9,491 bases of DNA from DATAEK01 sp036258055 (GCA_036258055.1 DATAEK010000176.1:1-9491), one strand, 5' to 3'. Counted from the stretch's first letter, positions 1 through 6,938 are shown. Notes: a model not told the origin generated them from the sequence alone. Numbers and translations: made by a program.

Positions 1-1
1 A

Positions 2-2224
2 CCGGACACTCCGATTGAAATCGAACGAATCGTCGGTCGGGCGTTGCAGAAGGATCCGAAGTCACGTTACGCGTCAGCGGCAGAGCTTTTGAAGGACCTC
101 ACGGATTATCAGTCCAGAGCGACCGCGAGCGAGCAGACACCCGGCTTGCGTTGGGGCATGACGGCGTGGATGAGACAGCGAAGCGTGGCCATCTTCGCGC
201 TTCTGATCGTTGTCGCGCTCGGCTCACTCGCAGCGGTGAAATTCGATCGTCTGAGGAAGGAGCGATGGGCGAGGGAGACACTCCTTCCGGAAATCCGGCG
301 GCTGATAGACGAGGATCAGTATGCGGCCGCATTCGCTCTGGCTCGACAAGCAGAAGAATACATTCCGACCCACCCGGTACTCGTGAAGTTCTGGCCGGTT
401 CTATCGAGAGCCGTCTCCATCCGAACCACGCCTCCCGCCGCGGACATCTACATGAAGGAATACGAGGCCGTTGATGGCCCCTGGACTTACCTGGGCAAAT
501 CGCCGCTCGACAACATCAGGATTCCGCCGGGCCTGTTCCGCTGGAAAGCTGAAAAGCGGGGTTTCGCGACGTCAGAGGCCGTGGCTTCCGGTTGGTATGG
601 ACCGATTTCGTTTGTGTTGGACGCCGCTGACAGCGTTCCGGCTGGAATGATCCGTGTCCTCGGGGGGCGGTCTCCGGCCAGCCTCATAGTCTCAGGCTTT
701 GAGAATGTTGAACCGGTCCAACTGGAGGATTACTGGATCGACCAGTACGAAGTGTCCAACCAGGAATTCAAGCGATTCGTCGGTAGCGGCGGCTATCACA
801 AACGCGAGTATTGGAAGCATCCGTTTCTCAAGGATGGCCATGAGGTGTCCTGGGAAGAAGCAATGCGGGAGTTTCTGGACAAGACGGGTCGGCCAGGGCC
901 GTCGACCTGGGAGGCGGGCGACTTCCCCGAAGGGCAAGACAATTATCCGGTTGGCGGCGTGAGTTGGTACGAAGCGTCGGCCTATGCCGAGTTTGCCGGC
1001 AAGAGTCTTCCAACCGTCTATGACTGGAATCTTGCGGCGATCACGGTAGACGCCTGGATCAGCTCGTACATCCTGCCCTTCAGCAATTTTGGCGGGCGCG
1101 GTCCCACTCAGCTCGGGAGCCACCACGGCATGAGTCGCTCCGGAACCTACGATATGGCGGGCAACGTCAAGGAATGGTGCTGGAATGAAGCCGCTCAGCG
1201 CAAACGGTACATCCTCGGCGGTGCGTGGGATGAACCGGCTTACATGTTCCACGAGGCGGACGCCCGTCCACCATTTCGGCGAGAGGCGACATTTGGGTTC
1301 CGTTGCGTCAAATACTCGAGCCCGACCTCGCGTTCGCAGAAGCTTGCGGACCCAGTGATGGCCACTGCGCGAAACTACGCTCAGGAACGCCCGGTTTCTC
1401 AGCAGGTCTTCCGCGTGTATCGGGATCTCTATGCCTACGACAAGACGGCCCTGAATTCTGCGATCGAAGCGATCGATACGAGCGAGGCAGATTGGATCAG
1501 ACAACGGATCACGCTCGACGCGGCTTATGGCAAGGAACGCATGGTGGCGTATCTCTTCTTGCCCAGGAACTCGGTTCCTCCGTATCAAACGATGATTCAT
1601 TTTCCGGCGGCGGAATCGATGTTCGTTCGATCCAGCGACGAACTGGTGGAAATGCCGCGGATAGATTTCCTTCTCAAGAGCGGTCGGGCGGTTCTGTGGC
1701 CGATCTACAAAGGAACCTACGAGCGGCCTGATGACATGCACTCGTATTTTCCCAACATCAGCATTCGCTACCGCGATCGCGTCATCCAATGGGCAAAAGA
1801 TCTGGGCCGGTCAATCGATTACCTTGAAACCCGATCCGACATCGACCGAAGCAAGCTTGGGTTTTACGGATACAGTTGGGGAGCTTGCTTGGGAGCGATC
1901 CTGCCGGCTGTTGAGGATCGTCTCAAAGTCAGCGTCCTGATGGGCCCGGGCTTGTACCTTCAGACAGCCCGCCCTGAAGTGGATCAAATCAATTTTGCGC
2001 CGCAGGTGACGATTCCGACGTTAATCGTCGACGGGCGGGACGATTTCGTCTTCCCGCGAGCAACGTCGCAAGAGCCGTTCTATCGACTCCTGGGAACGCC
2101 GAAGGAGCACAAGCGTCTTGTGGTGTTCGAGGGAGGACACAGTGTACCGAGGCATCAGCTGATCAAACAAAGCCTCGATTGGTTGGATCGGTATCTGGGC
2201 CCGGTCCAGCAAACAACGCAATAA
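2..2224 (+). CDS. Ser/Thr protein kinase (C-terminal part) fused to FGE/SUMF1-like and alpha/beta-hydrolase domains; 5' end outside window
   Basis: The reading frame is open from base 2 and gives a 740-residue fragment (numbered from base 2). Residues 1-35 resemble the end of a Hanks-type kinase domain (IVGRALQKDPKSRYASAAEL), so the catalytic lobe lies upstream. The TTG at 44 is internal, not a start. A membrane segment lies at about 61-79. Residues 139-204 look PEGA-like. About 215-436 is an FGE/SUMF1-type fold, with blocks YWIDQYEVSNQEF, GGVSWYEASAYAEF, GNVKEWCW, LGGAW and GFRC. About 461-734 is an alpha/beta-hydrolase of the dienelactone hydrolase/acetyl-xylan esterase kind, with nucleophile elbow GYSWG (Ser625), Asp681 in DGRDDFVFP and His713 in GGHSVPR. 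I infer a cytoplasmic kinase with the C-terminal domains outside the membrane. The FGE part lacks the cysteine pair of true formylglycine-generating enzymes and is probably structural or ligand-binding. The hydrolase looks catalytically complete; its substrate is unknown. The gene appears less GC-rich than those downstream. Confidence 0.85.
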   Translation, partial: PDTPIEIERIVGRALQKDPKSRYASAAELLKDLTDYQSRATASEQTPGLRWGMTAWMRQRSVAIFALLIVVALGSLAAVKFDRLRKERWARETLLPEIRRLIDEDQYAAAFALARQAEEYIPTHPVLVKFWPVLSRAVSIRTTPPAADIYMKEYEAVDGPWTYLGKSPLDNIRIPPGLFRWKAEKRGFATSEAVASGWYGPISFVLDAADSVPAGMIRVLGGRSPASLIVSGFENVEPVQLEDYWIDQYEVSNQEFKRFVGSGGYHKREYWKHPFLKDGHEVSWEEAMREFLDKTGRPGPSTWEAGDFPEGQDNYPVGGVSWYEASAYAEFAGKSLPTVYDWNLAAITVDAWISSYILPFSNFGGRGPTQLGSHHGMSRSGTYDMAGNVKEWCWNEAAQRKRYILGGAWDEPAYMFHEADARPPFRREATFGFRCVKYSSPTSRSQKLADPVMATARNYAQERPVSQQVFRVYRDLYAYDKTALNSAIEAIDTSEADWIRQRITLDAAYGKERMVAYLFLPRNSVPPYQTMIHFPAAESMFVRSSDELVEMPRIDFLLKSGRAVLWPIYKGTYERPDDMHSYFPNISIRYRDRVIQWAKDLGRSIDYLETRSDIDRSKLGFYGYSWGACLGAILPAVEDRLKVSVLMGPGLYLQTARPEVDQINFAPQVTIPTLIVDGRDDFVFPRATSQEPFYRLLGTPKEHKRLVVFEGGHSVPRHQLIKQSLDWLDRYLGPVQQTTQ

Positions 2225-2351
2225 GAGGCCGTCAGCGGTCTGCCAGTTTATGAGTCTGGGAGCAACGCTGCCTGGGCACGGCATGAGGCACAATCCGCAT
2301 ACTCCCGGAAGCAAGTTCGCGTCACCGCTGGCATTCACAGAAGCCGGCCAT

Positions 2352-2389
2352 TTTCGGACATCGTGTCCGCGTGGTTGCGATGTCCGAAA
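2352..2389. repeat. 12-bp perfect inverted repeat with an overlapping alternative hairpin, upstream of ogt
   Basis: TTTCGGACATCG (2352-2363) is the exact reverse complement of CGATGTCCGAAA (2378-2389), with a 14-base loop. Inside it, CGGACA (2355-2360) can instead pair with TGTCCG (2364-2369) across a 3-base spacer. The hexamer CGGACA/TGTCCG therefore occurs three times and two hairpins compete for the same left arm. No T-tract follows on either strand, so it is a poor intrinsic terminator. It lies in the 258-base gap between the kinase-fusion gene and ogt, about 94 bases before the ogt start. It could be a regulator-binding site, an RNA switch-like leader, or a dispersed palindromic repeat; the sequence does not decide. 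Confidence 0.5.
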
Positions 2390-2472
2390 GTGGCGAGCGT
2401 GACCGAAGGGTGAGCCCTATCCTCTTAGCAGAGAACGCATCGCGGCTTCACTTTACTGAAGGTGAGCAAAAC

Positions 2473-2476
2473 GGAG
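2473..2476 (+). promoter_or_regulatory. Shine-Dalgarno site that decides the ogt start
   Basis: GGAG lies six bases before the ATG at 2483. The alternative in-frame GTG at 2462 has only a GAAG directly abutting it, which is too close for a ribosome-binding site, so the ATG is preferred. Confidence 0.6.
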
Positions 2477-2482
2477 CAGGCA

Positions 2483-2995
2483 ATGGGCAAGGCAAATCAC
2501 GGGACGGACAAACGCTACGTCCACAAATGGGTGGACTCTCCGATCGGGAGACTCAAGCTGGTTGCCAGCGACGAGGGTCTCGCAGGAATCCTCTGGGAGA
2601 AGGAAAGCCCGCGCCGTGTGCGGTTGCACATCGAGAGGGAAGACACGAGACACCCGGTCCTCGTTGAGACTGCGCGTCAGCTGAGGGAATATTTTGCCGG
2701 ACGCCGGAAGGCATTCACGCTGACGCTCGATCCAGCAGGCACACCTTTTCAACGGAAGGTGTGGAACGCACTGCTCACCATCCCGTTCGGAGAGACGCGA
2801 TCCTACGGACAGATCGCGAGGCAAATCGGGAGTCCTGCTGCCGTGCGCGCGGTCGGGGCCGCAAACGGCAGGAATCCCATCTCGATCGTGACGCCGTGTC
2901 ATCGGGTGATAGGGTCAACGGGCAGGCTCACGGGGTTTGCTGGCGGGCTCGACGCCAAGGCCTACCTGTTGGCCTCCGAACGGCAGAATCGTTGA
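2483..2995 (+). CDS. ogt: Methylated-DNA-[protein]-cysteine S-methyltransferase (O6-alkylguanine-DNA alkyltransferase)
   Basis: This is a suicide DNA-repair enzyme that moves the alkyl group from O6-alkylguanine to its own cysteine. The 170-residue product has the usual length of a stand-alone Ogt/MGMT and no Ada-type N-terminal regulatory domain. Residues 1-85 are the variable N-terminal domain (SPIGRLKLVASDEGLAGILW). The catalytic domain has TPFQRKVWNALLTIPFGET, the helix-turn-helix region YGQIARQIG with the RAVG arginine finger (Arg122), Asn131, the active-site motif PCHR (Cys139), and the lid GFAGGLDAKAYLL ending near Glu166. All key residues are present, so it should be active. The ATG at 2483 is chosen because of the GGAG before it; a GTG at 2462 would add seven residues. 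mutM starts 16 bases after the stop, so the two are probably co-transcribed. A hairpin-forming element lies upstream and could control expression, but no promoter is clear. Confidence 0.95.
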   Translation: MGKANHGTDKRYVHKWVDSPIGRLKLVASDEGLAGILWEKESPRRVRLHIEREDTRHPVLVETARQLREYFAGRRKAFTLTLDPAGTPFQRKVWNALLTIPFGETRSYGQIARQIGSPAAVRAVGAANGRNPISIVTPCHRVIGSTGRLTGFAGGLDAKAYLLASERQNR

Positions 2996-3011
2996 CTGTT
3001 ATGCTGAAACG

Positions 3012-3857
3012 GTGCCCGAGCTCCCCGAAGTCGAGATGGTTCGCCTCCGTCTCGATCCGTTCATGACGCAGTCGCGCATTGCCGACGTCGAGGTCCGGCG
3101 GCCAGATCTGCGAGCCCGGTTTCCGCGACGGTTCCGGGCACGGCTCAGGGGGCAGACGGTGCGGGCACTGACGCGGCGGGCCAAGTACCTGCTCGCCGGC
3201 TTGTCGTCGAGCGAGACGTTGCTCATGCACCTGGGCATGTCCGGGTCGTTCCGCATCGACTCGCCGGTCCACGCCTCACCTGATTCCGGTGGTCCACAGC
3301 CGGTCGACTCCGATCGCCACGATCACGTGGTCTTCCACATGTCGTCGGGGGCGATCATCACCTTCAACGATCCGCGACGATTCGGACTGATGGACCTTCT
3401 GACCACGGCACAGCTCGCAGGCCATCCCGTGCTGAGCCGGCTCGGACCCGAGCCGTTATCGCCGGAGTTCGACGCCTCGGCTCTGGCGCGCGCCTGCAAG
3501 GGGAGGAAGACGCCGCTCAAGATTGCGCTGCTGGATCAGCGGGTCGTCGCAGGCCTCGGCAATATCTACGCGAGCGAGGCCCTGCACGTGGCCGGCCTGT
3601 CGCCAAAGCGGCGCGCCTCGACGATCGCGACCTCGGCGGGAGCGCCGCGTGAGACAGCCTACCGCCTGACCTCGGCGATCAAGCAGGTGCTGACCGAGGC
3701 GGTCGATCGGCTGTCCGGGGCGCCCTACCGGTCCTCGAGGTTCCGCGTGTACGACCGCGCGGGAGAGCCCTGCCGGCGGGAGAAATCCCACGGAACCATC
3801 AAACGGCTCACCCAGGCCGGACGGTCCACGTTCTACTGTCCCGTCTGCCAGCGGTAG
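3012..3857 (+). CDS. mutM: Formamidopyrimidine-DNA glycosylase (Fpg/MutM), GTG start, variant zinc finger
   Basis: This bifunctional glycosylase/AP lyase excises 8-oxoguanine and formamidopyrimidines. The GTG at 3012 is chosen because it puts Pro2-Glu3 of PELPEVE at the N terminus, and the N-terminal proline is the catalytic nucleophile of the family. A longer in-frame extension upstream would bury it. The product is 281 residues, slightly longer than the common ~270, with an insert around 84-102. Visible elements are Lys58 in RRAKYLL (Lys57 in mature numbering), MHLGMSGSF, NDPRRFG at 119-125, the helix-two-turn-helix with GLGNIYASEAL at 181-191 (Asn184), and the C-terminal finger with Arg271 in GRSTFYCPVCQ. 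The finger is unusual: Cys254, Cys276 and Cys279 are present, but the fourth ligand position (C-X4-C in the variant I recall from Alphaproteobacteria) is Ser259 followed by His260. No strong ribosome-binding site precedes the GTG. The short gap after ogt suggests a joint transcript for guanine repair. Confidence 0.95.
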   Translation: MPELPEVEMVRLRLDPFMTQSRIADVEVRRPDLRARFPRRFRARLRGQTVRALTRRAKYLLAGLSSSETLLMHLGMSGSFRIDSPVHASPDSGGPQPVDSDRHDHVVFHMSSGAIITFNDPRRFGLMDLLTTAQLAGHPVLSRLGPEPLSPEFDASALARACKGRKTPLKIALLDQRVVAGLGNIYASEALHVAGLSPKRRASTIATSAGAPRETAYRLTSAIKQVLTEAVDRLSGAPYRSSRFRVYDRAGEPCRREKSHGTIKRLTQAGRSTFYCPVCQR

Positions 3858-3873
3858 ATAGCACGGAACAAGC

Positions 3874-3888
3874 CGTAGACCGTCTACG
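3874..3888. promoter_or_regulatory. Upstream copy of a 15-bp palindrome (putative PadR operator)
   Basis: CGTAGACCGTCTACG is a palindrome with 7-bp arms around a central C. It sits within a 19-bp direct repeat (AAGCCGTAGACCGTCTACG, 3870-3888) that recurs exactly at 3893-3911. It lies in the 57-base gap between mutM and padR. PadR proteins bind dyad-symmetric sites and often repress their own operon, so an operator is the simplest reading. The binding protein is inferred, not seen. Confidence 0.6.
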
Positions 3889-3896
3889 TCCAAAGC

Positions 3897-3911
3897 CGTA
3901 GACCGTCTACG
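3897..3911. promoter_or_regulatory. Downstream copy of the palindrome, three bases before the padR start codon
   Basis: This is identical to the copy at 3874-3888, with a centre-to-centre distance of 23 bp, roughly two helical turns, so two dimers would sit on nearly the same face of the DNA. Only three bases separate it from the ATG at 3915, and it occupies the place where a Shine-Dalgarno sequence would lie; none is visible. In RNA the palindrome could fold at the start codon. A binding protein here would overlap the transcription start or the translation start region. Confidence 0.6.
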
Positions 3912-3914
3912 ACT

Positions 3915-4283
3915 ATGGCAAAGACCCCGGACGACCGGCGCCTGGAACTCCTCCAGGGCACACTCGACATGCTCATTCTGCGAACCCTCCTCTGGGGTCC
4001 GCAGCACGGCCATGGGATCGGCCAGGCCATCCGCTCGCAGTCCGACGATCTCCTCAAAGTCGAAACCGGCTCGCTCTATCCGGCGCTGCATCGTCTCGAG
4101 AAGCGCGGTTGGCTGAAGTCCGAGTGGGATGTGAGCGAGGCCAACCAACGGGCGAAGTACTACCAGTTGACCGCCGCCGGCAAGGCGCAGCTCTTACGTG
4201 AGCAGGATCGCTGGTCGCAACTGGTGCACGCGATCGGCCGCATCATGAACCCCGCGCAGTCGGGCCCGGCGGGTAAGGACTAG
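3915..4283 (+). CDS. PadR-family transcriptional regulator
   Basis: The 122-residue protein has the PadR winged helix-turn-helix. Residues 10-40 (LLQGTLDMLILRTLLWGPQH, then GHGIGQAI) form the first helices. Residues 46-68 (LKVETGSLYPALHRLEKRGW) are the recognition-helix region. The wing follows at about 68-92 (KYYQLTAAGK). The C-terminal helix is short, as in the small PadR subfamily usually found beside ADOP permeases in Acidobacteriota. The start at 3915 is the only ATG that fits the family N terminus, yet it has no Shine-Dalgarno, and a palindrome ends three bases before it. The gene ends three bases before the permease start and carries the permease ribosome-binding site in its last codons, so the two form an operon. 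I infer that the protein represses this operon through the two upstream palindromes; the effector is unknown. Confidence 0.92.
   Translation: MAKTPDDRRLELLQGTLDMLILRTLLWGPQHGHGIGQAIRSQSDDLLKVETGSLYPALHRLEKRGWLKSEWDVSEANQRAKYYQLTAAGKAQLLREQDRWSQLVHAIGRIMNPAQSGPAGKD
4275..4279 (+). promoter_or_regulatory. Shine-Dalgarno site for the ADOP permease, inside the padR 3' end
   Basis: AAGGA lies seven bases before the ATG at 4287, within the last codons of padR. Termination on padR at 4283 would place ribosomes next to the permease start, which suggests translational coupling. Confidence 0.6.
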
Positions 4284-4286
4284 CCC

Positions 4287-6938
4287 ATGCAGCCCCACGA
4301 TCGGGAGCTCGACGAAGAAATCCGCGGCCACATGGCGCTCGCGATCAAAGAACGGATCGAGCGCGGCGAGGACCCCGAGGCCGCTCGACTGGGGGCGCTG
4401 AGGGAATTCGGCTACATACCGGCGATGCGCGACTCGATGCAGCGCGTCTGGCACAGCCGCTGGCTCGATGCCGCCGAGGCCCTCGCGCAGGACATGCGAA
4501 TCGGCCTGCGCTCGCTCCTCCGCGCGAAGGGCCTGGCCGCCACCGTCGTCGTCACGCTCGCGCTTGGCATCGGCGCCAACGCCGCGATCTTCAGCGTTGT
4601 CCGCGGCGTGTTGCTACGGCCGTTGGTCAATCGCGGCGAAGATCGCCTGGTCTACATCCGCCAGAGCGCGCCCGGGCTCGGCACCGCGAACACGACGTTC
4701 TCGGTGCCGGAGATCGCCGACTTCAAATCACGCGTCACCACGATCGGCGCATTCGGCGATTTCTCGACGATCGACTTCACGATGATCGGCTTCGGCGAGC
4801 CCCGCGTGGTGAAAGCCGGTGTCGTCGGCGGCTCGTATTTCGAGGTGATGGGCCTTCGTCCCGTGCTCGGCCGCCTCCTCAACGCGGCTGACGATGGCCC
4901 TGACGCCGCGTCCGCGGCGGTTCTGACCTATCGGTTCTGGACGACGTCGCTCAACAGCGACCCGGCGGTGATCGGCAAGACCATCCGCCTAGGGTCGCGC
5001 AGCACGAAAATCGTGGGCGTCCTCGAGCCCTCGGTGCCCTATCCGGTTGACACCGAAATCATCGCGAACGTCGTGACGAGCCCGCATCACCTCGACGCGA
5101 CGATGGTCACCGAACGAACGCACCGCATGACCGAGCTCTTCGGCCGCCTGGCCGCTGGCGCGTCCGTGGAGGACGCTCGTGCCGAACTCACCGCGGTCCA
5201 CGCCGCCATGATGCGCGAGCACCCCGAGGCGTACTCGGCGAGGGCGAGTGTTCAGTTGAGCGTCAAGCCGCTTCGCGCTCAGATCACAGCACCCGCACGG
5301 ACGATTCTGCTCGTGCTCCTCGCCGCCGCCGGCGTCGTCTTCATCATTGCCTGTTCGAACGTCGCGAATCTGATCCTGGCGCGTTCGGTGCGGCGCGAGG
5401 GCGAGCTCGCCGTGCGTGCGGCACTCGGCGCAAGCCACGGTGCGCTGCGGCGGACGTTGCTGGGCGAGAGCCTCGTCTTGTGCGGCGCCGGGGCGGTCCT
5501 CGGCGTGGTTCTGGCGCGCCCGCTCGTGGCCGTGCTGTCTCGCTTCGCGGCGCGCTTTTCTGTTCGCGCGCTCGAAGTCACGGTCGACACCAGCCTGCTG
5601 TGGGTCGGCGCTGGGTTGGCGATCGCTGCGGCCGTACTGCTTGCGTACATTCCACGGCTGCCCTCGCCGCACGCCTCCGCTTTCGCCTCGAAGCCATCGC
5701 GGACCGGGCTCGGGCTGGCAAGCGGCAGCATCCGGATCACGCCTGGCACCAACCGGCGCCTTCGCATGTTCGCGATGACCCAGATTGCATTCACGTTCGT
5801 TCTGCTTGCCGTCGCGGGCATGCTGCTCGCCACGCTCATCTCGCTGCAGACAGCGAACACCGGCTACAACATGCGGCAGGTCCTCGCGCTCGACCTGCCG
5901 ACCCCGTCGCTCGGCTTCATGGACTCGCGGGAGATGGCGTTCCATCAGGAGCTGACGCGTCGCATCGGCGAGCTGCCGGGCGTGGCGGGTGTCGCGCTCG
6001 GGAGCTTCGTCCCGTGGCGCGACGCCGGCAATCTCGGTACCGGTTTTCACTTTGCCTTCGACGGCTACACGCCCGCGAAGGGTGAGGAGAACCCTCTGGC
6101 ACGCTTCCGGATTGTCGCTCCTCGGTTCTTCGCGGTGCTCGGGGTTCCGCTCCTCGAGGGCCGGGACTTCACGGAGGACGACTGCCGCGACAGCGAGCCC
6201 GTCGCGATCGTGAGCGAGAGCGTCGCCCAGCAACTCTTTCCCAACGGCGATGCGCTGAACCGGAAGCTGTGGTGGACCGACCCGATCTTCAGCAGGCTGC
6301 AGCCGCGACGTATCGTCGGCGTCGTGGCCGACGTGGACGACGAAAACGTCGTGCGTGGGCCGGCGCCGACGATCTATCAGCCGGTTCAGCAGATGCGTGT
6401 CGCGGGGCGTCTCTTCGTGCACACGTCTGGCGATCCGTACGCGCTCGTGCCGGCGGTGAAGCAGATCGTCCAGAACCTGTCGGCGGACCAGCCGGTGGAA
6501 CGCGCGGCGACGCTCGAGGACGTGCGGGCGGAAGTCCTGGCGCCCGAGCGGCTGAACGCGTTCGTGATTTCGGGATTTGCCGGCGTCGCGCTGCTGATCG
6601 CGGTCGTGGGCGTTGCGGGCGTACTCGCGTTCTCGGTCAGCGCCCGAACGCACGAGTTCGGTGTGCTGCTCGCCATCGGCTCGACACCACGCCGCCTGCT
6701 GCTGCGCGTCTTGTCGGAAGGCGCGCTCATCGTGGCGCTGGGGATCGGTGCAGGCGCCGCCGGCGGCTACGCGTGTGCGCGCATCGCGGCGGGCTTTTTT
6801 GGCAACGTGAGCCTGCCAGGCGCGTTGCCGGTCGTGGCAGCGGCAACCGTGCTCGTTGCCGCTGCCGTCCTTGCCTCGCTGCTGCCTGCTGCAAAGGCAT
6901 CGCGCATCGACGTCTTACAAGCGCTGAGATCGGAATAG
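4287..6938 (+). CDS. ADOP-family ABC transporter permease (duplicated MacB/FtsX-like)
   Basis: This 883-residue inner-membrane protein has the layout of the Acidobacterial duplicated orphan permease family. Residues 1-45 form the conserved N-terminal permease-prefix region (ELDEEIRGHMA, then GALREFG). Two FtsX/MacB-like halves follow. Half one has a membrane segment at about 83-107, a MacB-like periplasmic domain at about 110-330, and segments at about 338-366, 391-418 and 435-455. Half two has a segment at about 496-520, a second periplasmic domain at about 525-750, and segments at about 757-785, 808-838 and 846-867. The motif NVANLILARSVRREGELAVR and its weaker second-half counterpart SVSARTHEFGVLLAIGSTPR mark the FtsX cores. 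MacB-like permeases usually convert ATPase motion into work on periplasmic substrates. No ATPase gene is adjacent, as expected for orphan permeases, so the partner and substrate are unknown. The gene is the second member of the padR operon. Confidence 0.93.
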   Translation: MQPHDRELDEEIRGHMALAIKERIERGEDPEAARLGALREFGYIPAMRDSMQRVWHSRWLDAAEALAQDMRIGLRSLLRAKGLAATVVVTLALGIGANAAIFSVVRGVLLRPLVNRGEDRLVYIRQSAPGLGTANTTFSVPEIADFKSRVTTIGAFGDFSTIDFTMIGFGEPRVVKAGVVGGSYFEVMGLRPVLGRLLNAADDGPDAASAAVLTYRFWTTSLNSDPAVIGKTIRLGSRSTKIVGVLEPSVPYPVDTEIIANVVTSPHHLDATMVTERTHRMTELFGRLAAGASVEDARAELTAVHAAMMREHPEAYSARASVQLSVKPLRAQITAPARTILLVLLAAAGVVFIIACSNVANLILARSVRREGELAVRAALGASHGALRRTLLGESLVLCGAGAVLGVVLARPLVAVLSRFAARFSVRALEVTVDTSLLWVGAGLAIAAAVLLAYIPRLPSPHASAFASKPSRTGLGLASGSIRITPGTNRRLRMFAMTQIAFTFVLLAVAGMLLATLISLQTANTGYNMRQVLALDLPTPSLGFMDSREMAFHQELTRRIGELPGVAGVALGSFVPWRDAGNLGTGFHFAFDGYTPAKGEENPLARFRIVAPRFFAVLGVPLLEGRDFTEDDCRDSEPVAIVSESVAQQLFPNGDALNRKLWWTDPIFSRLQPRRIVGVVADVDDENVVRGPAPTIYQPVQQMRVAGRLFVHTSGDPYALVPAVKQIVQNLSADQPVERAATLEDVRAEVLAPERLNAFVISGFAGVALLIAVVGVAGVLAFSVSARTHEFGVLLAIGSTPRRLLLRVLSEGALIVALGIGAGAAGGYACARIAAGFFGNVSLPGALPVVAAATVLVAAAVLASLLPAAKASRIDVLQALRSE

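Noticed and set aside
692..1789. A 365-codon open frame on the - strand inside the kinase-fusion gene
   Set aside because: It is antisense to the FGE and hydrolase domains, shows no domain of its own and has no plausible ribosome-binding site; it is explained by codon bias of the real gene.
2352..2389. Intrinsic terminator for the kinase-fusion gene
   Set aside because: The stem is strong, but no run of T follows it on either strand and the loop is long, so the terminator reading is not supported.
2462..2482. GTG start for ogt, adding seven residues
   Set aside because: The GTG has no properly spaced ribosome-binding site, while the ATG at 2483 has GGAG six bases upstream.
2371..2667. A 98-codon frame starting at a GTG inside the inverted repeat before ogt
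   Set aside because: It overlaps ogt out of frame, has no domain and no ribosome-binding site; the ogt frame has all the catalytic motifs.
4989..6653. A 554-codon open frame on the - strand inside the permease gene
   Set aside because: It lies wholly antisense to a gene with clear family motifs. Its translation is rich in Arg, His, Asp and Glu with no recognisable domain, which is typical of an antisense shadow in GC-rich DNA.
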